Made by a program: the position numbers and the translations under genes
Part shown: piece by piece, positions 26,271 through 38,549 of the stretch
Numbering within the stretch: position 1 is the first letter of the stretch
How the letters are laid out: every line of letters starts with the position of its first letter
Source of the DNA: Rotaria socialis
Taxonomy: Eukaryota; Rotifera; Eurotatoria; Philodinida; Philodinidae
DNA length: 64,000 nucleotides
Assembly (NCBI GenBank): GCA_905331475.1
Contig: CAJNYU010000182.1
Span: forward strand, 4,343 to 68,342
Direction: 5' to 3'
The notes under the pieces: generated by a model
The model's input: the letters and a program-made list of their open reading frames with translations, nothing else
Databases searched by the model: none
Told to the model about the DNA's origin: nothing

Positions 26271-26671
26271 CTATGGATAAATGTTCTTCTCTTTATACAA
26301 AGGTCATTGAAAGATGACCGCAGGCTATCTTCACGTAAGAATAACAATCAAGGCAATAGAACGAGGACAATGTATTCATTGTATGTTACAAGGTGAACTA
26401 TTCATTATCATAGTTTATCAAGGATTGAATAAATGATAATGGTAGGTAATATTGATGTCATCATTTCCTTTCATCTACGATTTGAATATCAATGAATTGC
26501 ATAAGGCAATCGAACATTGTTGAAATCTGATATGAATACTTGTTGTAACTATCAACTATTTGAACCTTACATATTTATTTCTAAAACAAGAACACTTTCA
26601 CCGGATTACTAAAAAAATTATACCAAAAAAAAAAAAACGAAAAACTGCATTTCTACTGTATATAATAAAGT
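26271..26671. other. Intergenic between FB2 and the STRA6-like gene
   Basis: AT-rich DNA with a long A run near 26625. Should include the 3' untranslated region of the minus-strand transporter. Nothing else seen. Confidence 0.5.
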
Positions 26672-29600
26672 CTAAAATTTTCTTGGTAATGTTTGTGTTA
26701 AACCAATTTTATCGAAAATTCTTTCTAATGTTTTCGATTGAGTTACTCTATTCGAGCATAATCGATGTTTTCGGTAACGTTTTAATTGTTCGTTTTTAAT
26801 TAATGTATAAGCTAATGCCCAACGAAAACGTCTAATCTGTGATAATTTATCTTGTTCGTATTTTTCTTGATTTTTACCAATCGATAATTTATATTTTAAT
26901 TTTCTTATGTCAATAAGACGTTGCCGAACAATATCAATAAATACATTTAAAACAGGATGCCGTTGACTTTTTTCTATATGAAAAAAGCTCACATAAGACG
27001 CATACGATGAGTCGTACATTTCTAAGCCGCGACCATACGGCGAATAATCCAGACGTGCAAAAAAGATGACTGAACAAAAAAAAGCTTTCGTTATACGTGT
27101 TAAACACATTAAAAAGCCCAAAAAACAATCGAAGAAAAAGCAAAAATACGAAAATGTATAATACAAACGAAGATTACGCAATGCAAGCAAATAGGATTTT
27201 TCTACGAACAATAATTTACATAAAAGACGTACAAATAATAACTGAAACAATAAAAATATTATCATTGGTAAGAAAAGTTTAGCTGCAAATTCAAGAATAA
27301 TTATTGAATGCAGCATATAATGAGATAATATGTAAAACATTGAAACAAATAAAAATAAAAACCCATAACTGTAAACCAATGAACCTGAAACATAAAAATA
27401 TCCAATTAAAACTAACGAGAACAGTAAGATAGACTACACTAGTTCTATAAATATATAGGGCCTTGAATATTTCCGATTTAAGAAGCCTTACGTGATGACA
27501 CACCAGGATTCTTACTTATAGATATAAGTATAGGGGAAACATCTTGTCTTTGTAGAGTTTCATTGCAAGAAGAAGCTGACGAACGAACACACGAGTCTAT
27601 CAACTAATTCCTATGATAATGATTAATTCAATCTCGGAACAAAAGTTCACCCTAACGACGAATCTTAGTGTGTTCAATGGCCTGAACATCCCATACACAC
27701 TCACTAATTAAAACAGAAGATGTTATTGTCATGCAATCGAATAGCTGATACGAGACTAATGGTCATTAGTGATTCGTCTAGAGCTTTTCTTCGGGTAGAT
27801 AAAAAATAGTTTTTGAATAATTTAAACCTTATACATACCCATAAAACGTCCTGGATAATGCATTGATTTACTAACAATGGTAATCGATGAGATTTGTTTT
27901 GGCGTTGGAATATCGTTAAATATTCCTTTATAGGCATTACACATTTGTATTTGATAATGTTTTAAACCGAAAAATAATTGCAAACATATTATAAATGCTG
28001 TAAATAAGCAAATATATTTAATATGACGATGAATATTGTTAACATCTAAATTGTAACACAAGTCATTTGATAGATCAGCTAAAGCACATAGGATTAAATT
28101 AAGAAATAATAATAATTTTTTTGTTAACATATATGTATGATCTTGGATCCAAAATGTAAAATAATAAATAAGGGTGAATGCACTTGTATATATACAGACA
28201 ATTAATTTTGAATAACGAAAATAAGGACGTATGCAATAGACATGTTGTTTAAAAGTTATTATTATATAATTTAAAAAACGAAATAAACGTGAATATTCTT
28301 GTAGAATATTTTCATGTAAAATTTTGTCGGATTTTAATAAATTGTATTTAACATATTTCCAACGTGGTGATGATTTGAACGAGCATGGCTTTTTATTTAT
28401 TGTCTTTCGAAATGTATTTAAAAACATGACTGTCAAACGAACAGCCAAAAATACCATGAAATAATAAAATGGTGCGTATCTTAATGTATTGTATAAAATA
28501 CTTTGTTTATTCAGTTCTAATGAATTATTCAAACGGGTTAAATCATTTTCTACGTCGCTAGAATCATCATAGGTCGAATTAATTAGTTGTTTTTTAATCT
28601 GTTCATCAAACCACGATTGAACACCTTCGGAGGTTTGATTTAATTGAGCCGTTCGATTAGTACCTTGAGATAAAAGAAAAAGACATTTAACTATCGTAAC
28701 TATTCTATCTGAAGTTGTTTCTATTGTACGAAATTTTCAACAAAAAATACAAAAAGAAATCGACGGAAAATTTTTAGAAGTTTCAAACTCTTCTGATTAT
28801 TTAGTGTGGATTGTTCAGTTAAATTTTTTCGGATACGATGCGAAACAAGAGTGTAGATTGGAATGTTTACGATGGACATTCAACTTTAAAGTATATAGAG
28901 GGGAATGTAATAGATCGATGCGAAGAGCTTTTCGAGCTTTCTACATCAAGATATTGGACTGACGAGCTGTCGTAATATTTCACCTTTGCATAGTAAAAAT
29001 TTCCGGACTCGGCTTTCAATCATGACTCATGAGGAATCTAAAAATCAATCAGTTTCGCAATCTACCAGTATGAATACAACTATCATCCATAGGATAGCAC
29101 TTATCAGTAAACACTCTCTTCAACCACGATCAATTTTCTTCTTAAAATTCGACAACTTACCTAATTTTATCATTAAATATTGTTGAATATTAATTCCCAT
29201 ACCATTAAATTTTGAAAATATCTGTTTAATCATCGATAATTTATCTTTATCAATCATACAATTAATGTCCGATTGTAATTTAAATACAATTTCACAATAA
29301 AGATATATCGACGCCAAAGCATAACAAATAATATTTGCTAGACGATTTTCATAATTATTTTCCTGTTCAAATATTGCTAGCACGGGAAAATATCTTAAGC
29401 CTAACATAAGACCAATGCCAAACTGTACAAGTAGATCGACTAATGGTCCGTATTGAAAATGTTTTGCACCATTAATAATGAATTCATCGAATATATGTAA
29501 AATTTCCAATGATATTATGCCAAAAACAGCTGCCGATTCAAATCGATATATATTTGAATGCGAATTGAATACCATCGGTAATGAAAAGTTTTTCAAACAC

Positions 29601-30061
29601 GATTTAAATTTATGTTTTTTTGAAAAATTTTCAAAAAAAATTAAACTTAATATTAAAATAGATAAAATAATAAATGATATGTAATTAACAGGAATTTTAT
29701 AATATAAATTTAGATTTGATAGAAAAAAACTGCACATATTCGACGATGAAATTTTCTCATTTGTTATATTTATTAATTTTAAATTTTCGCTTTTAAATTC
29801 ATAAATTGTATAACAACAAAATGTTGCAAATGTAATTGTTATTAAACAAATAAACAAACGCCATAGATAATACAAGTAACTGTGGCGAAAGAAAATCGCC
29901 GATGATGTTGAAGAACTAATTGATAAACGACGAAAATCAACAATAATGTGCGGCGGTGATGATGATAATGATGTTGTTAAATCAGCTTGTTTTAATAATT
30001 CATCCGAAGATAAGTTTGGTATTGAATAGAAATTTGCTCGTGAAGAAGTTTTTGGCTGCAT
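26672..30061 (-). CDS. STRA6-like multi-pass receptor/transporter for retinol
   Basis: Three exons, 30061-29161, 28663-27839 and 27384-26672, with in-phase GT-AG joins, give about 810 residues. Many hydrophobic helices are spread along the protein (for example YLYYLWRLFICLITITFA, LLVQFGIGLMLGLRYFPVL). Family hallmarks are SMHYPGRFMGSLVYSYG near the exon 2/3 join, HPVLNVF in the last third, and the C-terminal RRFRWALAYTLIKNE, which matches the conserved Arg-Trp-xx-xYTL block of STRA6/RBPR2. STRA6 moves retinol across the plasma membrane after binding a carrier; in invertebrates the ligand is unproven. I chose the ATG at 30061 because it opens the conserved frame; an acceptor-like sequence just upstream suggests a 5' untranslated exon. 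A different multi-pass family is the main alternative. Confidence 0.72.
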
Positions 30062-30854
30062 TGAATTTCTACAAAACAAGAATCGAAAAGGAAATGAATG
30101 ATTTCGAAAGTTACGCTTGATATTTTTTTTTCTTCTTCTTCTCCTCCTCCCTGTGCACGATTAGTGTGTGTTACGTTTTTTGTTCTGTTCTTCTCTTCGT
30201 TCAATGGAGACAACGAACAGAACGAAAAACAAAATGATCAAGAATTACATAAGGTTTTTCAAAAGATACTCATGACTGATATGTATGTGGACATGTTGTT
30301 CACTCGCCTATTTGTGTCATCGCATTTATCATTGTCGAGCTGCGCAACTCAATACGAGCGAAATTGTTGTATAATAATAAACTTCTACGACTATGTGCGT
30401 TTTTTATTCGCATCGAATCTTGATAAACAGATAGTCGATAGAAAATGATGCAAGCGATTTCTCTTCTATTATAGTCTGTCATTGTCTTGTACGTACATAT
30501 ATACGTATAAACTCAATAAGGTGTCGCAAATTCGAAAATAATGATATCATATCTACCTTCAATGTGTCTCGACGCCCTATTTTAATTGGGGAGCTACTAC
30601 AATGTAATCTATCAATATTAAGCGTTATATTCAAGGATGAGAAAATGTTCTTTTTAAATTTATATTTTTATATAACCAACAACCACTACTGTTTCATATA
30701 AAAATAGGATTTAATTTGACAAGATGTATATTCTTGCCATCAAAGCAAATGAAAACGCATTAAATTGCTGTTTACACACGGATAAGAGAAACACTGGCCG
30801 AAACAACACCAGACACGATATGAAGATCGTTTAAATGAAAAATTCTCATTTAAC
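30062..30854. other. Intergenic, upstream of the STRA6-like gene
   Basis: About 0.8 kb between the STRA6-like start and the stop of the lectin gene, both on the minus strand. Open frames over a TCTTCTTCTCCTCC tract (30120-30150) are unsupported. Contains promoter DNA by position only. Confidence 0.45.
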
Positions 30855-33433
30855 TTACTTTCTTTTATCTTTTAATTGATACAATAAATGAAATATAGGT
30901 AGAAATAGTAGTATTAAACTTGCTAAACAAATGAGAATAAAACCAATAATCGATTGTACACCACGGCTGCTCACTGAAATTAACAAAGATATAATGTTGC
31001 AAAGTATTAAAAACAAAAAGAGAGAGAGAGAGAGAACGAAACGACTCATCGTTTTTCAATTAGTCAAACTCAAATGATCAATATTAATAATGATATTCGA
31101 CATATACACGAAACAGACAATCCATTATTATCCCTTTTGAATAATGAATGACGTTATTCTGCGTCATCCAAATAAACCACTCCTTCTCATTTTCTATGTT
31201 GAACAAGAAGAAGAAAAAAGCAACAAAACAACAAGCTTCTTATGTTTTATCTAAGGTAAACATCATTGAATACTTTGTACTAATTCATTCCTCTCAATTG
31301 AACAGATGACTTCCTTGTTTTTCAATCATGGCCAGTGTTCATTGATTGACTATACTTGTCCACTTGAATTTTAGATTGAAACGATAAAACAGAACAGATG
31401 TGCTTTGTTTTTCATATGAAACATCGTTTATGACACGATGGTCGTTTTCAAACAAACGCATATGGACACATCAAAGGGATCATTGTATAGTGATTTAATT
31501 TCAAATGTAAAGAGAATAGGAATCTTTTTTTTTTGTTCAAGAACAAAATCATTTTTTGAGACAAAATTGTTTATATTTTGCATGTCGTCCTGTTAAATAA
31601 CTTTTATCAAGTAAACTCATGTTTCTGTTTAAAAAATACGGATATAATTTAATTTCGAAGAGTGCCGCGAAATCGACACTCGGACTCGGAAACTATCCAA
31701 ACATTACAATAGCTCAAGTCATCTATTCCAAAGAAAAAAAATCGTAGTTTTCATGCGATAATTAGTTTCAGAAGATATTACTCGAGTGAGTCTATTTTTC
31801 AAAACACACAGTTCATCTCAATCTCGTAAAGGATCAGCCTTTTACACCGTACAAATTACCTGTATGAAAAACTATCTACTTACATTTCTCACAGTGCTCG
31901 CCAGTATGCATAAAATTACACATACATTTGTATTCCGATATTAAATTTTTACATTTGCCATTGTGACCACAGCGTGTATTATTATAGCAACTATCAATTC
32001 CTGAAATCGAATTTTAATGAAGAATAAATTTCAATTCATATATAAATAACTTACTCATTTTACATATGTAATGGTCACTTCGTCGTTCTAAACGAAATTT
32101 TTCTTCCAATGATACAAGCCTTGTTGCTTTACTGATATCAACAATTAAACAGGTATTTTTTGCTGGTAGACTAATCAATGGTTTATAAATTAATGAATAT
32201 TGATTTATATTGCTAATGAATAAATATTGTTGTTCATTGATTTTTTTCCGTAAATTTAACACTAAGGAAGACGAAAAATTTTAACGGAGAATTTTCATTT
32301 AAAAAGTACTCACGACGTCTGCCTTGTGTAAAATTAATGGCAATACGAGGACTATCGTATGATTGAGTTTCTGTATAAATTCGATTGAGAACAAATGAAA
32401 ATTCATCAATTGTTTCAATATCCCAGAGTTTAGCACGTAATAGGCGACAACGAGCAGCAGCTAAAAATATTACCAATGAATTGCTTTCGATTCAAATCAA
32501 CGTTCAATAGATTGAGCTAGTAGAGGAAAACCAAGTCGAATTTTCACTACATATGTTTCGATCCCTTTTTGTGTACTCAAAAAACAAAAGTGAGTACACG
32601 ATAGCTCCTGAAAGACTGATCCGATTGTCATGAAATTTTGTATACAGAATGATCTCATCAATATCTCAGTCGAGTTCGAAGATGAGAGGGATTTGTCAAG
32701 AAATGGCTGAGTTATCGAAAAAATTGTTATTATTGACTAGACCATCCCTGAGGGGGACTACAGGGATTTTTTCAAAAAAAAACTTTTTTCTCAGAATTAT
32801 TCACAACATATATAAATCGACTCAGTTTTTGCAGTACACATAACAATTGGATGCGAATCCGATATTTCCACATTTATTTTGTATAGAAAATGGCTCAAAT
32901 TTCCGAATCTCTATACTGAGGCTTTTTTAAATAGTTTTTTCGATGTAAATAAAATGAATGAATAAATTCCAAATTTGTGCAAAGGTGAATCATCGTTAAT
33001 TGCAAATCAAAGCTGAAGTGTATAGAATGGTTTAATTTCATTTCTTACCTTCATCCACAGATACATCATTAAATCGAATTCCTTTGGTATTATCATCAAT
33101 CTGTTTTGGTGGTAAATAAAAATAACAAGAGCCATTGTAGAAAAAACTTCCCGGTGGACACACTATGAAAAAAACGAAAAAAAAAAACTATTCGATATAA
33201 ACATAAAGCAATAATATACTCATAGCAAGATTATCTATTTTTTTAATAACATCGTTTATTGCTTGTTTAAATCCTTAAAAGATAAAATATTATTAAATAA
33301 TAATCATCTTCAGTCATACGCGCAACAAAGACATACGTATATTTAATCCTGTTGTATCTTCTTCGGAGACAATATTCAAGCCAACACCATAATGACGAAA
33401 TAAAAAAAGAATAGCCAATACATTTGCCCACAT
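30855..33433 (-). CDS. C-type lectin / EGF / transmembrane protein
   Basis: Type I membrane protein built from small exons. ATG at 33433 starts a signal peptide (MWANVLAILFLFRHYGVG). After a short linker the lectin fold begins CPPGSFFYNGSCYFYLPP, continues AARCRLLRAKLWDIET, and ends CLIVDI...YICK, giving the conserved Cys set of a C-type lectin domain split over four exons. One EGF-like domain follows (about 32000-31887; six Cys, from DSCYNNTRCGHNGKC to TGEHCEK), then a transmembrane helix (SIIGFILICLASLILLFLP) and a short Lys-rich tail ending at 30855. No calcium-binding EPN/QPD or WND motif is evident, so sugar binding is doubtful. Likely a cell-surface recognition or adhesion receptor. The lectin intron at about 32480-33045 carries repeat copy 2, and a 900-bp intron separates the EGF and TM exons. 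Confidence 0.8.
32594..32880 (+). repeat. Dispersed repeat, copy 2 (inside lectin-gene intron)
   Basis: About 285 bp shared with copy 3 at 41030-41320: 'gtcatgaaattttgtatac', 'aatatctcagtcgagttcg', 'gactagaccatccctgagg' and the 3' part shared with copy 1. Copies 2 and 3 both contain a 64-codon open frame starting MIS(S/A)ISQSSSKMRG, although the frame need not be translated. A G5 run is present here where copy 3 has G7. Confidence 0.8.
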
Positions 33434-34374
33434 ATTTTATCTAAAAATATTACCTGTGTAGAGAAAAACTAACAAAACTTATGCTGTAGACATTGTCAAT
33501 AAAAATCTCTTGTTGAAAGTCTACTTTAAAATGTTTCATTGGCTTCATCATTACTCAATACACAGACATTATCATGTCTATCTCACTCATTCGGCACTAT
33601 CAGTCTTATTCTTGTTTTTTTCAAAAAAAAACAAGATAATAAATCCTAGTGATGCATCGATTGTTTATATTATTCGACATAGTTTAACTCTCATCATATG
33701 TTTGACTGATGAACGTTAAAAAAAAGATACGAAAATCGCCTATTCTCAATATGTTTATCATTATGAACATACATACTAACTGTATCCTATTTGCATAAAA
33801 TATCTTCTATTCAAGGTGGCAAAATGCTAATACAAACCTTATTCAAATCACAGTATTTTTGTTGTCATTATTTGAAAAGAATAACAGCGCATCTATTTTT
33901 CAACATTATCATACGAAAGTGTCTCACAAAATATTTTCCTTCTTGCGACATGTAATAAATTAATGTAAAGCAACAATGAAAGTAGTCATTAGACAACGAC
34001 ATTTAACGCACGACTCGTCTATAAATCCTATTGTCGAAGTCAATTAATTTAGAGAGAGAAAATGAAGATAGACGACAGTTGAGTTCGATTAATAACTAGT
34101 TTTGTCCGATGAAAGATTTACTACTGAGCAGTCAACAGCTTGTGTAATATAGAAAGGCATTGTAAAAAAGACTATGTACATAAACTTTGAAAAATAATCT
34201 TTATAGGCAAGGTAACTCTATTGAACATAGAATTTTTATTTTCTTTTGTTCAATTTGATTCCAGCACAAGATCAAATTTTATCCATAAAAAGAAACGAGA
34301 GGGAAGGAGAAAGAATCACTTTTCGACACGTGCATATAAGATCAGCGAAACAAGAAGGAAAAATAAATGCAGAT
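33434..34374. other. Intergenic, upstream of the lectin gene
   Basis: AT-rich, between the lectin start codon and the tRNA 3' end. No supported gene. Confidence 0.5.
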
Positions 34375-34447
34375 TGGAGATGCCGGGCATCGATCCCGGT
34401 GCCTCTCGCATGCAAAGCGAGCGCTCTACCAAGTGAGCTACATCCCC
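34375..34447 (-). tRNA. tRNA-Ala(UGC): tRNA-Ala (anticodon UGC)
   Basis: Minus-strand cloverleaf of 73 nt without an intron. Acceptor stem GGGGATG pairs with CATCTCC, with one G-T wobble. D arm GCTC/GAGC; anticodon stem CTCGC/GCGAG with loop TTTGCAT, giving UGC. T stem CCGGG/CCCGG with loop ATCGATG. The B box GATCGATGC fits GWTCRANNC. The G3-U70 wobble pair, the alanine identity element, is present. No CCA is encoded, as expected in eukaryotes. Confidence 0.96.
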
Positions 34448-36605
34448 GTCCGTATATGTGTGCCTAATTTTTGTCTATACTTGATCAATATGGAAGATAC
34501 GTACAATAATAATTCATATAGTATAAACAATATTGAATAACACACAACATAAATTACAATCTTTCGGTGAACAGATCGAACATTTGAATACAAGATTGAT
34601 AAAATATAATCGGAAAATTTTTTTTTTGTCTCCAGGGTAAATTAATTTCTTTCTTTCATCGTGATAGAGCTTACTTTTGTTTTGAATGATATCAATCTCT
34701 GATAATATTATCGAAAAACAAGACATACACAATATCAGACAATGATTGACTAAAGTAAAACATACACACAAGTATGCAATTTGTTTTTCTTTTATCTTGT
34801 CCGTTCTCTCTCTCTCTCTCTCTCTCTTGCTGCTGTTCTTGTGTCCAATGATGATGCCGGTCCTAATTGAAATAACAAATATACTGATTCCTATGAACTT
34901 ATCGGAAATTAAGAAAGAACACGAAAATTTTATTTGACATCTGTGCTGGAATTTCGATCATGTTGATAGTTAGACCTTGTCGTTGACACCTATTTAGCAA
35001 ATATTTTATTAGTTGTCATTCATATCATAAAAGGCTTCACATCATTCACACATCCTCTCTCACGATGATTAATTGTCATCTCAGACGTTGTTTTTGTCTG
35101 GACGAGCTTTATTTTCTATGTAGAGCATCACTGCAAGTGCCTTGGCTTATATGAAATTTAATTCTTGATTGAATATATGCGTCTGATCGCTTCTTCTATT
35201 GAGTTCAGGATAAAAAAATCATTCAGCATTCTTACGTAAAAACAAAACCGTCTGTTCAATAGCAAAAGCAATTTTCTTATATACGCCAAAATTACGATGA
35301 TCTCATTAAACAGCTAATAATATCAATCATCATCCATTAATCTTATAAGAACTTTCCAGAATCTTCGAAGAACTTTGTTCGGTTAGATATTTGATTCTGA
35401 GCAAGAAAATATACTGATCTCTTCAAGTGCAACTTTCTTATATGAAATAAGTGTCAAATGGATAAGTAGCGTAAAAAAATTCTTCGTATACAATTACGTT
35501 GAGATTCGAACTTGTGCAGAAGTCTTCGAAGACTTGAGTTCACTTGATTCAAGATTTGTTTTCTTGCATTCCAGAGTTATTTCTATAGATGAAATAATCG
35601 GGATAATTAAAAAAGAAAAGAATATAACATGTTGCCATGAAATTTTTAAGAAGATTATCCTTAATAGGATGAGAGAAATGGCAGATTTTAGAAGTTTTAT
35701 ATAAAATTTATTGAAATACTGCGAATTACGAATTCTAGAAATAATGAACTAAAAATTCATATTCTGTTCATTATATCATCAGCGAATCGATTTTATTTAT
35801 GGGCCATTTTGTTTATGTGCAATTATCATCTCGGTATGATTGCCAGTCATTTTTTTTCTCTATATCGCAAGACAGAAATCAATGATTCATAATCAATGAA
35901 TGAGTGTTTTGGCACCTTTATTTCATCATCTAACAGAAACTGATTTATTGACATTATCAAATAATGAGTTTGTATAATATGACTCAGTAAACGACAGAAG
36001 ACAAACTCGGTCATTGTTTGTCCTAGATGATAAACACATATATTTAAGTTCGTTTTGTTGTCTGACGAATAAACTATTAGTAATAGAAATTGAATATAGG
36101 CTAAGTATTATGTTTGCTCAGTGAGTCAATACTTACTGGTATGGACGTAAGTCATGCTGTTCGCACCCACGCTCTTCAATACTAAATTTTGTAACGACAC
36201 TTTTCGCCCTTATCGAACTATCCGCTATTCTTAAAAAATGTTTTTACACTGCAAAATCTGCTGAGTGGATAACAAAAACACGTGCATCATTCATTATGAA
36301 ACAATGATCAATTAGTTACATACTTAGTTAAGTATGCGACGCTTAATAACTGTTAGATAAGTGTAAAATGACCAAAGAATTCAAACGATAATTCATAAGA
36401 AGCATGATTAATATGCAATCAATAGATTACAAAATAAAAAATAGACCTGTTTTCTTCTACGGTAGAAATCAACATTAGAACTGTGATATTATTTTTTCTT
36501 ATTTATTTTCAGTTCATTGTCAAAGAAATAAGTCAATCAAATTGATATTTCAAAAATAAAGAGTGTACGATGTAGGAAATGTGAAATTAAAATATTTGTC
36601 TTTAT
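34448..36605. other. Intergenic
   Basis: 2.2 kb of AT-rich DNA with a (CT)n microsatellite at about 34806-34828. No supported gene or RNA found. Confidence 0.5.
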
Positions 36606-37278
36606 TTAACCAGCTGATGGTTTTGGTTTAACACTGAAATTAACTGTGAGTGCAGCATAAGGTCCTTGTTGATCTGATGTGTCCAATCGAATAGCAAAAT
36701 CGCCTGTAGCCATAAAACTAGCAATACTTTGTTTAGCATCAGGCAAAACAAGTTTCTCTTGTATAATATTCAATTTTCCAGCAGGAATTTTGAATGGACA
36801 ATTGCAATCAATTCCGTATATAGCCATAGCCGCGGGACAAGTTTCGGGTTTAAATGACGGTAACATAGTCTTAAGTACAACACATAAATCTGTATAATTG
36901 CATGAGCCAACATCAAGACCTTCGACTTTATAGCAATTGACTGGAAGTTTAATACCACTAACGGTACGAACAATTTTCAAAGCAGTTGCTATTGTGTCTA
37001 ATAGTAGTTAGAAGATGAAATTAAATTATGATCTTTTCTTGACTTATGAAGATTGAAAAAGTAAAGAAAAACTTACTAATGGGTCGTTTAAGATCAGCTT
37101 CAAAAGTAAGAAAAGCCTCGCCTGGATGAAGAATTGGAATTGGAGTAATGTCAATGCTTTTAATGTCAATAGCGGGCGCTGAATGTATAACATACGAGAA
37201 TTTTCCATTTTGAGCTCGAACACAGGCAATAATAGCGAGTGTTACGATGGCAATGACGATAGATGAAAATGTTCGCAT
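36606..37278 (-). CDS. Secreted ML-domain (MD-2/NPC2/GM2A-like) lipid-binding protein
   Basis: Two exons, 37278-37077 and 36997-36606, give about 197 residues. A signal peptide (MRTFSSIVIAIVTLAIIACVRA) is followed by one ML beta-sandwich domain. Its cysteines lie in LPVNCYKVEGLDVGSCNYTDLC and PETCPAAMAIYGIDCNCPF. The segment CPFKIPAGKLNI is the usual 'cPxxxG' strand of ML proteins, and the end (GPYAALTVNFSV) is the closing strand. ML proteins carry single lipid molecules such as sterols, glycolipids or lipid A. The extended Cys pattern is closer to GM2-activator than to NPC2, but the subfamily is uncertain. The AATAAA signal overlaps the last base of the stop codon. Confidence 0.85.
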
Positions 37279-38549
37279 GATGTTCGTTGTAAAAATGAAA
37301 AATAGATAAATGAATAAATCAGTGATGAATATTGCTTTACATATGCATATATATATATATATGCTTAAGATAATCACCCGAAAACGCCTCCGCAAGGCTA
37401 TATGGTGTGATAATAATCACGTATTTAGTTTTCTTTTACAATTGGCGTTACAGATCAGGCCATATTTCATCAGACCAATACATAACCTTGGACTTATCTT
37501 TCTTTTTCGTTCGAAAGATTTTCATTTAAAATTAAATGTACTGTATCTCTGAGAATCGAACATATTGCTTTGAGGTTAACCCGGAGCAGATAATTATATG
37601 TGAAAACAGTTTTTTTCTAAACTTATAAGCACTTTTGTTAAATGATGAATTTAAGAGTGACGCGAACATTAATTGAAGTCACAAAAAGGTTTTTTCCCTA
37701 GATATTTGTTATTAATTGCTTTTTTTTAAAATTTTATTCCACAATTTCCCTAATTGCTTTACTATTATCAGCAATATTAACTTTATTGTCGACGAAGTCT
37801 CTTACATTCGACAATATTTTTCAATTAGAATCATTTTTTAACAAATGAAGCTTGGCGAAATCATTTTTATTTTCATATTAGTATTTAGATATGAGCATCA
37901 GCATATTTCCTTTGCTTACTGGCGATCAAACCGTTCGATTAAATCAAGTTGGTTGTTTTATGATGAGAAAATTCTCAATGCAATTCCTTTGGAGCTAATC
38001 TATATCTCTTATGTTGTAACTTAAAAGATATGTTTAATAAATATTTTCTGTGCAAATCTCTACAATATAGAACTATGGTAGTTGTCAGACAAAAATGTAT
38101 TCGATTAAATTCTTAATTCTAAAATAAGAAAAAGATTCTTTTATGTCTTCTGACAGTGTGAGGGATAAAAATTAACGTTTTTCTAATGTTTTTGATGAGA
38201 ACTAGACTGTAGGATTTAACATGCCGATCATTCAGTTGCCATCTGTCTATGTCTTATTTAACGTGATAGTTAAAAACTGCTTTTCTCAATTGGAAATTTC
38301 GAAAGGAAAGCATATCTCCTATTATATTCTTACTGGTATTTGTTTTTATTCGAAATATTTTCTTATTGAAAAAAAAATATATAAATCAATTAGCCGAACA
38401 TAGTCGAAATCAAATTCTTTGTTTCAACGTACTACATTCAATACAACACGATGAGTTTTTGTTTTCATACGTTTATTGCTGAGAGTGTAAAAATTCTCTA
38501 ATACAGCTGAGGCGACACAGAAAAAAAACACAAAATGGCAATATCAATT
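37279..38549. other. Intergenic between the ML gene and the nuclear receptor
   Basis: AT-rich, with an (AT)n run at about 37345-37360. No supported gene. The frame at 38221-38403 looks spurious. Confidence 0.5.

Noticed and set aside
34375-34447. T-loop ATCGATG with A at position 54 instead of T in tRNA-Ala
   Set aside because: Arthropod tRNA-Ala genes have the same GGGATCGAT T-arm, and the B box GWTCRANNC still fits, so this is normal for invertebrate tRNA-Ala.
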